Numbered from the stretch's first letter, positions 1 through 8,703 are shown. The stretch is 43,510 nt of DNA from Candidatus Poribacteria bacterium (GCA_022827055.1 JAJDTR010000120.1:1-43510); one strand, 5' to 3'. The notes: a model not told the origin generated them from the sequence alone. Numbers and translations: made by a program.

Positions 1-2
1 TC

Positions 3-1034
3 CAAGAGCGCGGCGAGATTGAAATGAATTACCGGGATAGTTCCGGGGTCCCTCTGGCGCTGTCCTCGGCCGGACTTGGACTGCAACAGACGTTGCTCTT
101 GCTCGCATACATTTCGGCGAGACCGGGGTCAGTTCTTTTGCTTGATGAACCCGACGCGCACCTTGAGATTCTGCGGCAAAGACAGATTTATCAGATTCTT
201 ACCGAGTTGGGGAGGAAACAGGACAGTCAGATTATTGCCGCCAGTCATTCCGAAGTCATTCTCAACGAGGCAGCGGACCGTGATGTTGTCATCGCCTTTC
301 TCGGAATGCCGCATCGCATTGACGACCGAGGCGGTAGCCAACTCCTGAAATCACTTAGGAAAATCGGCTTTGAGCAGTACTATCAAGCAGAGCAGAAGGG
401 ATGGGTTCTATACCTTGAAGGTCCAACGAACCTTGCCATTCTACAGGCATTTGCCGAGAAACTGGAGCACCCCGCAAGAGACATATTGGAACGCCCATTT
501 GTATACTACGTTGGGCACGAGCCGTCGTCGGCGCGCGAACATTTTTATGGACTACAAGAGGCGAAGAAGGATTGCGTCGGTTTTTGTCTCTTCGATCAGA
601 TGGATTACGAATTTCAACACAGGCCTGAATTACGAGAGTATATGTGGAAGCGCCGTGAGATAGAGAACTACCTGTGCCGGAAAGAGGTTTTAATCGCGTG
701 GGCGAAAGACAAGGGAGAAGAGACCGAGGGACCTCTGTTTTCCCACCAATGGATACACACGATGGAAGAAGCGATAGCAGAGACTGAGAAAAGCCTTGAA
801 TCGCGAGGAAAGTGTTCTCCATGGTCGCCGGAAACCAAAACCAGCGATGATTTTTTGAATCCCCTGTTCGATACTTTTTTCAAGAAACTTAAACTAGACA
901 ATCTCATGCAGCGAACAAATTATCATACGCTCGTTCAATATGTTTCCCCGGATGAGATTGATTCTGAGGTATCCGAGGTACTAGACGCGATTTTGGAAGT
1001 ATCCAACCGCGCGACCCCAATGACCAATGTATGA
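3..1034 (+). CDS. OLD-like ATPase with TOPRIM-type C-terminal domain, 5' partial
   Basis: The reading frame is open to the window edge, so the N-terminus with the Walker A loop lies outside. Numbering from the Met at 24, an ABC-type signature (LSSAGLG) is at about 13-19, Walker B (VLLLDEPD) at 37-44 and an H-loop (ASHS) at 73-76. This is the second half of an SMC/ABC-like ATPase head. After it come YLEGPTN (Glu132) and LFDQMD (191-194), which fit the conserved Glu and DxD-like acidic pair of a TOPRIM nuclease, then REIENYL (211-217), a stretch common in OLD-family proteins. OLD-type proteins are usually DNA nucleases in phage defence or plasmid maintenance. No partner gene such as a UvrD-like helicase is visible downstream. 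The ATPase call is firm; the nuclease role is inferred from the motifs. Confidence 0.75.
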   Translation, partial: QERGEIEMNYRDSSGVPLALSSAGLGLQQTLLLLAYISARPGSVLLLDEPDAHLEILRQRQIYQILTELGRKQDSQIIAASHSEVILNEAADRDVVIAFLGMPHRIDDRGGSQLLKSLRKIGFEQYYQAEQKGWVLYLEGPTNLAILQAFAEKLEHPARDILERPFVYYVGHEPSSAREHFYGLQEAKKDCVGFCLFDQMDYEFQHRPELREYMWKRREIENYLCRKEVLIAWAKDKGEETEGPLFSHQWIHTMEEAIAETEKSLESRGKCSPWSPETKTSDDFLNPLFDTFFKKLKLDNLMQRTNYHTLVQYVSPDEIDSEVSEVLDAILEVSNRATPMTNV

Positions 1035-1310
1035 AACTCAGCCAAACGAATAGCCGGAACGACGCGAAAGCATGAAAGCAAGAGGAGGCGAAAACGAGAA
1101 GGCGAGAGCAGAAGCAGTAAGATTATAATGACTCTAGAGAATTCAATTTCACCGACAGCTTGATGTCTTTCAGATCTCAGTCGAAGCCACCATCAAGATT
1201 GGGGAATAATCCCGATAAGTGGGCATTTAAGTCGAGAGAATCATGCCCATTACATCTCCCCGTATTCCTGAATTCTCGTTTTCCCGTTTTCGTTCTTTTA
1301 GGTTGTACTT
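1035..1310. other. Intergenic region with purine-rich tract and distant inverted repeat
   Basis: No gene is seen. A purine-rich stretch near 1060-1115 contains an 18-base segment (1089-1106) that is the inverse complement of 1275-1292 at 15 of 18 positions. An isolated TATAAT at 1124-1129 lacks a convincing -35 box. Nothing resembles remains of urtA, urtB, urtC or urtD ahead of urtE. Confidence 0.4.
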
Positions 1311-2006
1311 ATGTTAAATGTCCAGGATCTCTCATTCTCCTACGGAGAAGTCCAAGTATTGCGCGGAATTGACGTACACGTACCCGCGGAGACAATCGTC
1401 TCTGTGATGGGCAGGAACGGCGTGGGCAAAACAACGCTGATGAACAATATTATCGGACTGCTCAAACCGTCATCTGGTTCTATTCAGATTGAAGATCGTG
1501 AACTCGTGGGTGTTTCAACGCACCGCCGAATTCGTGCCGGGTTGGCGTACGTGCCGCAGGGGCGCATGATTTTCCCCAAACTTTCCGTTGAGGAAAACCT
1601 CAGAGTTGGGCTTTCTGCGAGAGACGACAAAAAAACGCAAATCCCTGACGACATTTATGAGCTCTTCCCTATTCTAAAGGAGATGGGAAAACGTATGGGT
1701 GGCGACCTCTCCGGCGGACAACAACAGCAGCTTGCTATCGGGCGTGCTCTTGTTACCGATCCGAAAGTCCTAATCTTGGATGAACCGACCGAAGGTATAC
1801 AGCCAAACATCATCCAACAGATTGGCGCAGTACTTCGGAAGCTCGTGGAAGCCCAACAGATGACGATTCTCATCGTTGAACAGTATCTCGATTTTGTCCG
1901 GGAATTTTGCCAACAGTTTTACATTATGAATCGCGGCGAGATTGTCGCACACGGCGAAACGGACTCACTTAGCCAAGGCATGATTCAGGAGTACCTCAGC
2001 GTCTAA
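1311..2006 (+). CDS. urtE: Urea ABC transporter ATP-binding protein UrtE
   Basis: This is one of the two cytoplasmic ATPases that power the UrtABCDE high-affinity urea importer. Walker A (GRNGVGKTT, about 35-43), the signature LSGGQQQQ and Walker B (LILDEP) are all intact. At 231 residues it has the usual length for this branched-chain-amino-acid-type (LivF-like) ATPase family. Assignment to UrtE rather than LivF rests on both sequence feel and position: ureD starts one base after its stop codon and the urease subunits follow. The other four transporter genes are absent from the window; the gene upstream is an unrelated OLD-like ATPase. The start has only a weak AGG about ten bases ahead. Confidence 0.88.
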   Translation: MLNVQDLSFSYGEVQVLRGIDVHVPAETIVSVMGRNGVGKTTLMNNIIGLLKPSSGSIQIEDRELVGVSTHRRIRAGLAYVPQGRMIFPKLSVEENLRVGLSARDDKKTQIPDDIYELFPILKEMGKRMGGDLSGGQQQQLAIGRALVTDPKVLILDEPTEGIQPNIIQQIGAVLRKLVEAQQMTILIVEQYLDFVREFCQQFYIMNRGEIVAHGETDSLSQGMIQEYLSV

Positions 2007-2007
2007 G

Positions 2008-2856
2008 ATGTCTCGTATCAAGTCTATTGCCGGACGGCACGGTGTGCTCAAATTGGGGTTCGCACGGCAAAACGGAAGCACCGTTCTGGCGGAGAGTTTC
2101 TTTCGGGTGCCGCTGCAAGTAATGAAGCCACGATACGATGAGTCGGGCACTGCTTGTGTGTACCTTCTGAGCCCGACGGGCGGCGTGGTGCAAGGCGACG
2201 ATTACCAGATTGAAGTGACCCTCTCGCCGAACTCCCATGCAACGCTGACAACGCAAGCCGCGACGAAGGTTTACGCCATGCCAATTCAAGGTGCGTTGCA
2301 GTCGCTGCGCGGGCAGATCGGCGAGAACGCTATTTTCGAATATCTTCCCGATCCCACGATTTTGTTTAGTGATGCAAACTTCACTCAGCGTATCGCCTTC
2401 AGCTTGGCGCCTGGCGCAATGTTGGTCATGCAGGAGATTGTCATGCCGGGAAGGTTAGCGCGGGGCGAAAGGTTGGCATTTGCCCAATATCAGAGTCATC
2501 TTGAGGTGTCAGACTCGAATGGAGTGTTGCTGTTTGATTCCTGTTGCCTAAAGCCCAAACATCAACCCTATCTCGCGGATGTTGGGGTGCTGGATGGTCA
2601 TGCCTGCTGGGGAAGTTGGTTTCTCGTCGGTGATTTCGAGATGCCGGAATGGGAGGCGCTATGTGAGATTACCGAACCGATGCTTAATTGCGCAAACAAA
2701 ACCATCGGCGGGTTATCGAAACTGAGTCGTAACGGTATCGCTATGCGGATGCTAGCTCACAACGCAGGCGCAATTCAGTCCACATTTCAAACAATATGGG
2801 ATTGGCTAAAACTGAAACACTTTGGATTGGGAACAGTTGATTTGCGGAAATATTGA
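2008..2856 (+). CDS. ureD: Urease accessory protein UreD (UreH)
   Basis: UreD forms the UreD-UreF-UreG complex on apo-urease that delivers nickel and lets the active-site lysine be carbamylated. The 282-residue product has the family's length and landmarks: an early VLKLGFARQNG segment, LLSPTGGVVQGDDY, and a central region with TTQAATKVYAM followed by LPDPTILFSDANF. It starts one base after urtE ends and is followed 18 bases later by ureA, so it is clearly in the operon. Its usual partners UreF and UreG are not encoded in the window, so they must lie elsewhere for urease to be matured. Confidence 0.93.
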   Translation: MSRIKSIAGRHGVLKLGFARQNGSTVLAESFFRVPLQVMKPRYDESGTACVYLLSPTGGVVQGDDYQIEVTLSPNSHATLTTQAATKVYAMPIQGALQSLRGQIGENAIFEYLPDPTILFSDANFTQRIAFSLAPGAMLVMQEIVMPGRLARGERLAFAQYQSHLEVSDSNGVLLFDSCCLKPKHQPYLADVGVLDGHACWGSWFLVGDFEMPEWEALCEITEPMLNCANKTIGGLSKLSRNGIAMRMLAHNAGAIQSTFQTIWDWLKLKHFGLGTVDLRKY

Positions 2857-2874
2857 TTTTGGAGGAAGCAATTA

Positions 2875-3177
2875 GTGAACCTCACACCGCGTGAGCAAGA
2901 GAAATTAATGATTTACGTCGCCGCTCAACTTGCCAAGGATAGACGAGCTCGAGGATTGAAACTCAACTATCCCGAAGCGGTTGCAATCATCACCGCCGAA
3001 ATCTTGGAAGGAATTCGAGACGGAAAATCGGTAGCGGAATTGATGCAATACGGCACGACGCTTTTGAACAGAGGCGATGTAATGGAAGGCGTTCCGGAGA
3101 TGCTCCACGAGGTGCAAGTTGAAGGAACGTTCCCTGATGGCACGAAGCTAGTCACTGTTCACGATCCGATTCGGTAA
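2875..3177 (+). CDS. ureA: Urease gamma subunit UreA
   Basis: This is the small structural subunit of the nickel enzyme that hydrolyses urea to ammonia and carbamate. At 100 residues it is the standard free-standing length, not a gamma-beta fusion. It begins with the typical [10 protein letters not shown] and contains [11 protein letters not shown] and the C-terminal [15 protein letters not shown]. Translation starts at a GTG; a GGAGG at 2861-2865 stands nine bases ahead and supports that choice. It lies between ureD and ureB in the order D-A-B-C. Confidence 0.96.
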   Translation: MNLTPREQEKLMIYVAAQLAKDRRARGLKLNYPEAVAIITAEILEGIRDGKSVAELMQYGTTLLNRGDVMEGVPEMLHEVQVEGTFPDGTKLVTVHDPIR

Positions 3178-3204
3178 AAATTGACTACCAACGGAGTATT
3201 GAAT

Positions 3205-3519
3205 ATGATACCTGGAGAATACATACTTGCCGAAGAAAGTATCGGCGCCAACGTGGAGCGCCATACAGTAGAATTGACCGTTGCCAACATCGGTGACAGA
3301 CCAATACAGGTCGGATCGCACTTTCACTTTTCTGAAGTTAACGCTGCGCTCCGATTCGATCGGGAAAAGGCTCTCGGCATGAGGTTAAACATCCCGTCCG
3401 GTGTTGCTGTTCGCTTTGAGCCGGGCGACGAGAAGACGGTGGCGCTTACGGAAATAGCCGGCAGACGGATTGTGCACGGATTGAACAATAAAACGAACGG
3501 ACCAATAGACAGAGCGTAA
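3205..3519 (+). CDS. ureB: Urease beta subunit UreB
   Basis: This is the second structural urease subunit, forming the (alpha-beta-gamma) trimer with UreA and UreC. The ATG at 3205 is preferred over an in-frame TTG at 3181: it gives the canonical MIPGEYIL start and has GGAG at 3193-3196 at a good distance. The product is then 104 residues. Family motifs include [22 protein letters not shown]-like [10 protein letters not shown], and [16 protein letters not shown] near the C-terminus. ureC begins eleven bases after the stop. Confidence 0.95.
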   Translation: MIPGEYILAEESIGANVERHTVELTVANIGDRPIQVGSHFHFSEVNAALRFDREKALGMRLNIPSGVAVRFEPGDEKTVALTEIAGRRIVHGLNNKTNGPIDRA

Positions 3520-3529
3520 AGAAAGAACA

Positions 3530-5248
3530 ATGCCTCTCGACATTCCGCGACGCACATACGCAGACATATACGGACCAACTATCGGAGACAAGGTTCGCCT
3601 TGCCGATACCGATCTATTTATCGAGGTTGAAAAAGATCATACCGTCTACGGCGACGAGTCGAAGTTCGGAGGCGGGAAGACGCTGCGCGATGGCATGGGT
3701 CAGATGCCGGGGGCTGCAAGAAAGGACGGTGTCCTAGATCTTGTACTCACCAACGCGTTAATCCTCGACCATTGGGGAATTGTCAAGGCGGACATTGGGG
3801 TACGTGACGGCAAAATAGTCGGGATCGGCAAATCTGGAAATCCAAACATTATGGAGGGTGTGTCCGATGACATGGTGGTCGGGGCTGGCACAGAGGTCAT
3901 TGCCGCCGAGGGGATGATTGTGACGCCCGGAGGCCTGGACGTTCACATCCACTTTATCTGTCCCCAGCAGATTGACGAAGCGCTCTCATCAGGGATCACG
4001 ACCATGATTGGCGGAGGCACGGGTCCCGCCACCGGAACAAACGCTACTACCTGCACACCCGGAGCATGGAACATCGCGCGAATGCTCGAAGCCGCCGAAG
4101 GATTTCCAATTAACCTCGGATTCCTGGGCAAGGGAAACTCCTCTCTTCCCGAGTCGCTCGATGAACAGATTGAAGCGGGAGCGTTGGGACTCAAGCTCCA
4201 CGAAGATTGGGGAACCACGCCCGCGGCGATTGATTGCTGTCTATCCGTCGCCGACAGATACGATGTGCAGGTCGCCATCCATACGGACACACTGAACGAG
4301 GCGGGATTCGTCGAAGATTCGATTGCCGCCTTCAAAGGACGCACGATTCATACCTACCACACCGAGGGTGCCGGCGGCGGACATGCGCCGGACATTATTA
4401 AGGTATGCGGCCAGAGCAATGTGTTACCCTCCTCGACCAATCCCACGCGCCCCTTCACGGTCAACACCATTGACGAGCACCTTGACATGTTGATGGTTTG
4501 CCACCACCTCGACGCCTCCATTCCCGAAGACCTCGCCTTTGCCGAATCACGAATTCGCCCGGAGACTATCGCCGCCGAAGATATTCTGCACGACCTCGGC
4601 GCGTTTAGCATGATGGCGTCTGATTCGCAGGCGATGGGACGTGTCGGCGAAGTCATAATTCGCACATGGCAGACTGCACACAAGATGAAAGTCCAGCGAG
4701 GGCGCCTACCCGACGAAACGAGCGAAAACGACAACGTCCGCGCAAAACGGTATATTGCCAAATACGCCATAAACCCGGCAATAACGCACGGCATCAGTGA
4801 GCATGTGGGGTCGATAGAAGTTGGAAAACTGGCAGACATGGTGGTCTGGGATCCGGCGTTTTTCGGCGTCAAACCGCAGCTCGTGCTAAAGGGCGGATTC
4901 CTTGTCTGGGCTGCCATGGGCGACGCCAACGCTTCGATACCCACTCCGCAGCCGGTTCGTGGACGCCCGATGTTCGGTGCGTTTGGGCGTGTGCCGTATT
5001 CGGCTTCCTACACCTTTGTTTCGCGGGCGGGGGTCGAGAGAGAAGTTGGAGAACACCTCGGGCTGCAAAAGCCGACCGTCCCCGTGACAAATTGCCGTGA
5101 GCTGGACAAATCGGGGATGGTCAACAACACCTACCTTCCCAATGTTGAGGTCAACCCCGAGACCTACGAAGTGCGCGCCGACGGCGAACTCCTCACCTGC
5201 GAACCTGCCGAAGTCCTTCCCATGGCACAGCGATATTTTCTGTTTTAA
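3530..5248 (+). CDS. ureC: Urease alpha subunit UreC (catalytic)
   Basis: This is the catalytic subunit carrying the di-nickel centre. It is full length (572 residues), and every active-site residue can be placed by analogy with the Klebsiella enzyme: His139 and His141 in DVHIH, the carbamylated Lys222 in GLKLHEDWG, His224, His251 in VAIHTDT, His277 in [10 protein letters not shown], Asp365 in [10 protein letters not shown], and the mobile-flap Cys324-His325 in MVCHHLD. The enzyme should therefore be active once nickel is loaded. It ends the ureDABC block; no ureE, ureF or ureG follows, and the next gene has its own promoter-like sequence. Confidence 0.98.
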   Translation: MPLDIPRRTYADIYGPTIGDKVRLADTDLFIEVEKDHTVYGDESKFGGGKTLRDGMGQMPGAARKDGVLDLVLTNALILDHWGIVKADIGVRDGKIVGIGKSGNPNIMEGVSDDMVVGAGTEVIAAEGMIVTPGGLDVHIHFICPQQIDEALSSGITTMIGGGTGPATGTNATTCTPGAWNIARMLEAAEGFPINLGFLGKGNSSLPESLDEQIEAGALGLKLHEDWGTTPAAIDCCLSVADRYDVQVAIHTDTLNEAGFVEDSIAAFKGRTIHTYHTEGAGGGHAPDIIKVCGQSNVLPSSTNPTRPFTVNTIDEHLDMLMVCHHLDASIPEDLAFAESRIRPETIAAEDILHDLGAFSMMASDSQAMGRVGEVIIRTWQTAHKMKVQRGRLPDETSENDNVRAKRYIAKYAINPAITHGISEHVGSIEVGKLADMVVWDPAFFGVKPQLVLKGGFLVWAAMGDANASIPTPQPVRGRPMFGAFGRVPYSASYTFVSRAGVEREVGEHLGLQKPTVPVTNCRELDKSGMVNNTYLPNVEVNPETYEVRADGELLTCEPAEVLPMAQRYFLF

Positions 5249-5293
5249 GGTATTTCCCGCCAGAAAATTCGGTTGCTTGATTCCGCGTATTCC

Positions 5294-5323
5294 TTGATTT
5301 TCACACTGCAATTCGATTATAAT
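5294..5323 (+). promoter_or_regulatory. Sigma70-like promoter upstream of the rhodanese gene
   Basis: TTGATT (5294-5299) and a perfect TATAAT (5318-5323) are separated by 18 bases. The -10 box ends 38 bases before the ATG at 5362. It implies that the rhodanese and following small genes are transcribed apart from the urease operon. Confidence 0.5.
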
Positions 5324-5361
5324 TCGTCGCACGCCAATCTATCAAATCTCACTCTATTTGA

Positions 5362-5772
5362 ATGGTCAAGGACTTCATGGACAATCAGATTCGACACTAT
5401 GAAGACAAATTAAATCACGAAACCGACTCGTGGGACCTCAATGAAGCCATCCAAAATGGCGAGAACATCATCGCTATCGACGCTCGCTCGGCTGAAGCAT
5501 TCACTGAAGAACATATTCCTGGGGCTATGAGTTTACCGCATCGGACGATGAACTCCGAAACTACATCGCATTTGGATCGAGAATCCCTCTATGTGACATA
5601 CTGCGACGGCATTGGCTGCAATGCCTCAACCAAAGGGGCACTCAAAATGGCACGGCTGGGATTTCGAGTGAAGGAACTCATTGGCGGCTTGGACTGGTGG
5701 AAGCGTGATGGATATTCTACGCAAAAATCTGAAGAAGGTCGTTCAGATCCACTACCAACTTCCTGTGGCTAA
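5362..5772 (+). CDS. Rhodanese-like domain protein
   Basis: A single-domain rhodanese of 136 residues. After DLNEAIQNGENIIAIDAR (residues about 27-44) comes the HIPGAMSLPHR motif, then the catalytic loop starting at Cys in YCDGIGCNAS, and finally the helix and GGLDWWKRDGY end typical of the fold. The loop Cys probably carries sulfur as a persulfide for transfer or detoxification; the substrate is unknown. The stop codon overlaps the next start as TAATG (5770-5774), so the two genes may be translationally coupled. An in-frame ATG at 5377 is an alternative start. Confidence 0.85.
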   Translation: MVKDFMDNQIRHYEDKLNHETDSWDLNEAIQNGENIIAIDARSAEAFTEEHIPGAMSLPHRTMNSETTSHLDRESLYVTYCDGIGCNASTKGALKMARLGFRVKELIGGLDWWKRDGYSTQKSEEGRSDPLPTSCG

Positions 5773-5999
5773 TGCGAGCTAGTCATTCCAACAAACATAT
5801 CCGCGAAGCGATTCGCTACGCCGAAAATAGAAACTGGAGTGTTACAAAGGCGGGCCCTAGAGCACACCTTTGGGGTACACTATGGTGCCCGAGACACACT
5901 CGCGATGGGTGTCGAATTAGAGTCATGTCAACGCCACGCAATCCGGAACTACACGCGCGGGACATCCGTCGGTATGTTGACCGCTGTCCCCACACCTAA
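5772..5999 (+). CDS. Small HicA-like hypothetical protein (possible toxin)
   Basis: The product has 75 residues: an N-terminal helix (HIREAIRYAENR), a central segment with GPRAHLWG and a Cys-Pro pair, then MSTPRNPELHA and RRYVDRCPH. The helix followed by a conserved basic/His segment and short strands resembles the dsRNA-binding-like layout of HicA mRNA interferases. This layout recalls small bacterial proteins often found beside a partner like the next gene; that is recollection, not a search. It overlaps the rhodanese stop by one base. No function is demonstrated; a toxin role is an inference from size, layout and pairing. Confidence 0.65.
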   Translation: MRASHSNKHIREAIRYAENRNWSVTKAGPRAHLWGTLWCPRHTRDGCRIRVMSTPRNPELHARDIRRYVDRCPHT

Positions 6000-6041
6000 C
6001 GCAATAGATAAACCAAGAAAACTCATGTGAGAGAGACTAAC

Positions 6042-6323
6042 ATGAAAATTCATGAATTCACGCTCATTCTAATAGCGGATCCGAATGAAGAAGAATCCAA
6101 TCGACTTTACGAAGTCTTTGACGACGGCACGCTGGTTACTAGCGTTGACGGTCCGAAAATTTGTTTTCACCGTGAAGCGCCATCGTTGGAGGAAGCTATC
6201 GAATCTGCATTGGTGAACGTCAAGCTGGAAGGCTTTGATGTTCTTCGTGTAGAAATTGAACCGGAGGTATTGGCACGGGAGATTCAACTACCTCAAGCAC
6301 AACCGCAGGATACTACGACCTAA
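6042..6323 (+). CDS. Small partner protein of the HicA-like gene
   Basis: The product has 94 residues from the ATG at 6042. That start has GAGAGAG eight bases ahead and is preferred over an in-frame GTG at 6027. The sequence begins HEFTLILIADPNEEE and has an SVDGPKICFHREAPSLEEAIESA segment, a pattern typical of small ferredoxin-like antitoxin-type proteins; a Pro/Gln/Thr-rich tail ends it. Relatives I recall carry a C-terminal helix-turn-helix; that part is missing here. It follows the HicA-like gene after 42 bases. It may neutralise that protein, but this is untested. Confidence 0.6.
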   Translation: MKIHEFTLILIADPNEEESNRLYEVFDDGTLVTSVDGPKICFHREAPSLEEAIESALVNVKLEGFDVLRVEIEPEVLAREIQLPQAQPQDTTT

Positions 6324-6346
6324 TTAACCCGAGTTGCCACCTTTGT

Positions 6347-6369
6347 AGCACGATCTGTTAGATTGTGCT
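6347..6369 (+). other. Strong hairpin after the small gene pair
   Basis: Arms 6347-6356 and 6360-6369 pair over ten bases (one G-U) across a three-base loop. No T-run follows, so it is not a classical intrinsic terminator. A second hairpin lies at 6428-6453 (arms CGCAATAGAGAT and ATCTCTTGCG). The rest of 6324-6561 holds no gene that I can see. Confidence 0.45.
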
Positions 6370-6561
6370 TGTGATGCGCAAACTGACAAATCAAGCGAGC
6401 GAATAGATCAAGTGACCGATTAGGGAACGCAATAGAGATCCCAATCTCTTGCGCTACGAAATCTCCGCAATTAATGTACTATTCTCAATAAGAAACGGTG
6501 GGGCACATCTAAAATACATTGTAGATAGCAACTTGGGTTAACTAAAAAATCGGACACGAGT

Positions 6562-7137
6562 ATGAAGGATTTGTTCATGCAATACGACGAAGATTCACCA
6601 TTCTACAGATTGCTTTCTACGAAATATAAAGAGGAAGAGGAAGACCTTGGCATCGCCATCGTCGAATCTCATCCGGAAATTGCAAAATTGGAGTGGCCAG
6701 GTCCAGATGAAGAGGGACAGCCATTCATCGAAGGCAGCACCGCTCTGCATTACGCCGCCAATGACGGAAAGGATAGGCTTGTCCTGAAACTTCTCGAACA
6801 TGGCGCTGACATCAATGCCAACAATGCAAATTGGTATCGCTCCGTGCTTTCTTGGGCGGCGAACAATGCGAGAATATCAACAATTCGCCTGCTTCTTGAG
6901 AAAGGTGCCGCCCCCGGTTCTCTGGATGCTGTACATGCCGCCGCATATGGCGGGTCGGCGTGCGGTGAAGGCGAAGAGGAAGAGTACGCCGAGTCGCTCA
7001 GAATCCTGATTGAAGCGGGTGCCGATATGGACGATCGAAGGCATTATCTCAATCAAACACCACTTGGAATCGCGTTGAAAAGCGGCAACAAAGGCGCTAT
7101 CGAGTATCTGTCTGGAATTGGCGCCGTGGACGAATAG
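6562..7137 (+). CDS. Ankyrin-repeat protein
   Basis: The 191-residue protein has an acidic N-terminal segment, then about three ankyrin repeats: GSTALHYAANDGKDRLVLKL with the HGADINANN hairpin, a SVLSWAANNARISTIRLLLE unit followed by KGAAPG, and a longer unit ending in IEAGADMDDR. The last copy begins NQTPLGIALKSGN. Such repeats bind other proteins; the partner is unknown. An acidic Glu run (GEGEEEEYAE) interrupts the third repeat. There is no signal peptide. It stands alone, flanked by non-coding stretches with small hairpins. Confidence 0.85.
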   Translation: MKDLFMQYDEDSPFYRLLSTKYKEEEEDLGIAIVESHPEIAKLEWPGPDEEGQPFIEGSTALHYAANDGKDRLVLKLLEHGADINANNANWYRSVLSWAANNARISTIRLLLEKGAAPGSLDAVHAAAYGGSACGEGEEEEYAESLRILIEAGADMDDRRHYLNQTPLGIALKSGNKGAIEYLSGIGAVDE

Positions 7138-7186
7138 ACCTATACTCAACATCGGTTAATTTTTCGCAATTGTGCACAGAAGATTT

Positions 7187-7237
7187 GTAGGAGCGATCTC
7201 CGAATCGCGACGGTCGGGAATCGGAATTCCCTCCTAC
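7187..7237. repeat. Imperfect palindromic short element (REP/MITE-like)
   Basis: A 51-base unit starts GTAGGAG and ends CTCCTAC. The two 25-base arms match as inverse complements at 20 of 25 positions, so the transcript would fold into one long hairpin. It sits in the gap between the ankyrin and SIMPL genes and looks like a dispersed intergenic repeat; only one copy is in the window. Confidence 0.5.
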
Positions 7238-7373
7238 CATCTGCAAAACTCACGCTCCATTTCTTGACTCTTAAAAAACGCAACTTCCAACAGCGTAGAG
7301 AATAGCTTAGTCTGAAATACCAATGCTAATCTAGACCACAAATGAACTAAGTTACGATGGGGAAAATCCACTC

Positions 7374-8105
7374 ATGAACAACGCCAAAGCGCTCATACCA
7401 CTTGGTTTTCTGCTCGCACTCGGTCTCGTGATCTCGACCTACCTCGTTACAAACGTGGTGCGAGATATACTCATGGCTAACCAAATCATCAAGGTACGGG
7501 GATACGCCGAAATTCCCGTCGAGTCGGATTTGGCGAATTGGAAAATCACCGTAAAAGCGCAAGACCGTAATGTGGCGTATGCATATCCGGTTTTAGCTAC
7601 ACATCGCGAAGACGTGTTGACTTTTCTCGAAGAAAACGGTGTTAAATCGGATGAGATTAGAATTAATCCGGTCCAAGTGCGGGAACGCAAAAAGCGCTCG
7701 GAAAAGGGCCACGAAACAAGCGAAATAGAGGCATTCCAGCTTTCACAAGAAATTACGGTCAAATCGAAAGACGTGCACAACATTTCAACGATGGCGACGT
7801 CAATAGCCGATCTTCTCGGACGCGGAGTAAACTTAAAGACGGAACTTCCCAGATACTACTATACCGGAGTCAACGAATTGAAGAGCACGCTACTCGTTGA
7901 GGCGACCAAGGATGCGCACATGCGAGCAAAGACGTTGGCTGAAGGCAGTGACGCGAATCTAGGCCCGCTCCGTGCTGCGCGTCAAGGCAAATTCAGTGTT
8001 CGGTCCGCGGACGCAAGCAGTATTGCTGAAGAAGCCGATGATGATGTTACGTCAATTCCGAAGAAAATCACCGCCGTCGTAACCTTCGATTATATCATGC
8101 GATGA
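7374..8105 (+). CDS. SIMPL-domain protein (DUF541), membrane-anchored
   Basis: A 243-residue protein with one N-terminal hydrophobic segment (about 6-28) that should anchor it in the inner membrane with the rest outside. The remainder is a SIMPL/YggE-type domain: IKVRGYAEIPVESDLANW near the start, the NGVKSDEIRINPV segment, a central GVNLKTELPRYYYT and C-terminal MRAKTLAEGS. Family members have been linked to envelope stress but the biochemical role is not settled. A GGGGA stretch lies about 15 bases before the ATG. Confidence 0.85.
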   Translation: MNNAKALIPLGFLLALGLVISTYLVTNVVRDILMANQIIKVRGYAEIPVESDLANWKITVKAQDRNVAYAYPVLATHREDVLTFLEENGVKSDEIRINPVQVRERKKRSEKGHETSEIEAFQLSQEITVKSKDVHNISTMATSIADLLGRGVNLKTELPRYYYTGVNELKSTLLVEATKDAHMRAKTLAEGSDANLGPLRAARQGKFSVRSADASSIAEEADDDVTSIPKKITAVVTFDYIMR

Positions 8106-8214
8106 AGGTCTGACCCCCCGTTCGCCACAACGGAATCAAACAAGTCTTGTTACTCAGCAACTTTAGTCCGTTGTCTCCCACAGCATCTGAATTCTGATCC
8201 TTAAATCAGCCGAA

Positions 8215-8703
8215 ATGAGTGAAAAAGAGGTTTCCATATATACCGACGGCGCCTGCTTGGGTAATCCCGGCAGGGGCGGATACGGCGTTGTGCTTTGCTA
8301 CAACGGCAACCGGAAGCAAATTTCCGGAGGATTCCGCCTCACCACAAACAACCGAATGGAAATTATGGCCGCCATCGTCGGATTAGAGGCGTTAAAAACC
8401 CGCTGTACGGTACATCTTTACACCGATTCCAAATACTTGGCTGATGCCATGACAAAGGGATGGGCACAACGCTGGAAGATGAATGGGTGGCGGCGAAACA
8501 AGAAAGAAAAAGCCGTTAACCCGGACCTATGGTCGAAACTACTGAACTTGTGTGAGCAGCATACAGTCAAATTCTGCTGGATTAAGGGGCATGCAGGTCA
8601 CGAATGGAACGAAATCTGCGACAAACTCTCAAAGCAAGCCGCAAGCGAGAACAACCTTCCCGATGACGATGGATATATCTCCGATCAGTGGAATCCTCCT
8701 TAG
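8215..8703 (+). CDS. rnhA: Ribonuclease HI
   Basis: This enzyme cuts the RNA strand of RNA-DNA hybrids, removing Okazaki primers and R-loops. All catalytic residues are in place: Asp11 in [11 protein letters not shown], Glu49 in NNRMEI, Asp71 in YTDSKYL, His126 in [10 protein letters not shown] and Asp136. These align almost one for one with the E. coli enzyme (10, 48, 70, 124, 134). The basic handle region ([11 protein letters not shown]) is also present. The 162-residue length is normal. It appears to be monocistronic. Confidence 0.97.
   Translation: MSEKEVSIYTDGACLGNPGRGGYGVVLCYNGNRKQISGGFRLTTNNRMEIMAAIVGLEALKTRCTVHLYTDSKYLADAMTKGWAQRWKMNGWRRNKKEKAVNPDLWSKLLNLCEQHTVKFCWIKGHAGHEWNEICDKLSKQAASENNLPDDDGYISDQWNPP

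Noticed and set aside
1124..1129. TATAAT as a promoter for urtE
   Set aside because: No -35 box is at a suitable distance, and the start codon is about 180 bases away.
4354..4944. 196-residue open frame antisense to ureC
   Set aside because: It lies wholly within ureC, whose active-site motifs are intact, and it has no protein-family features.
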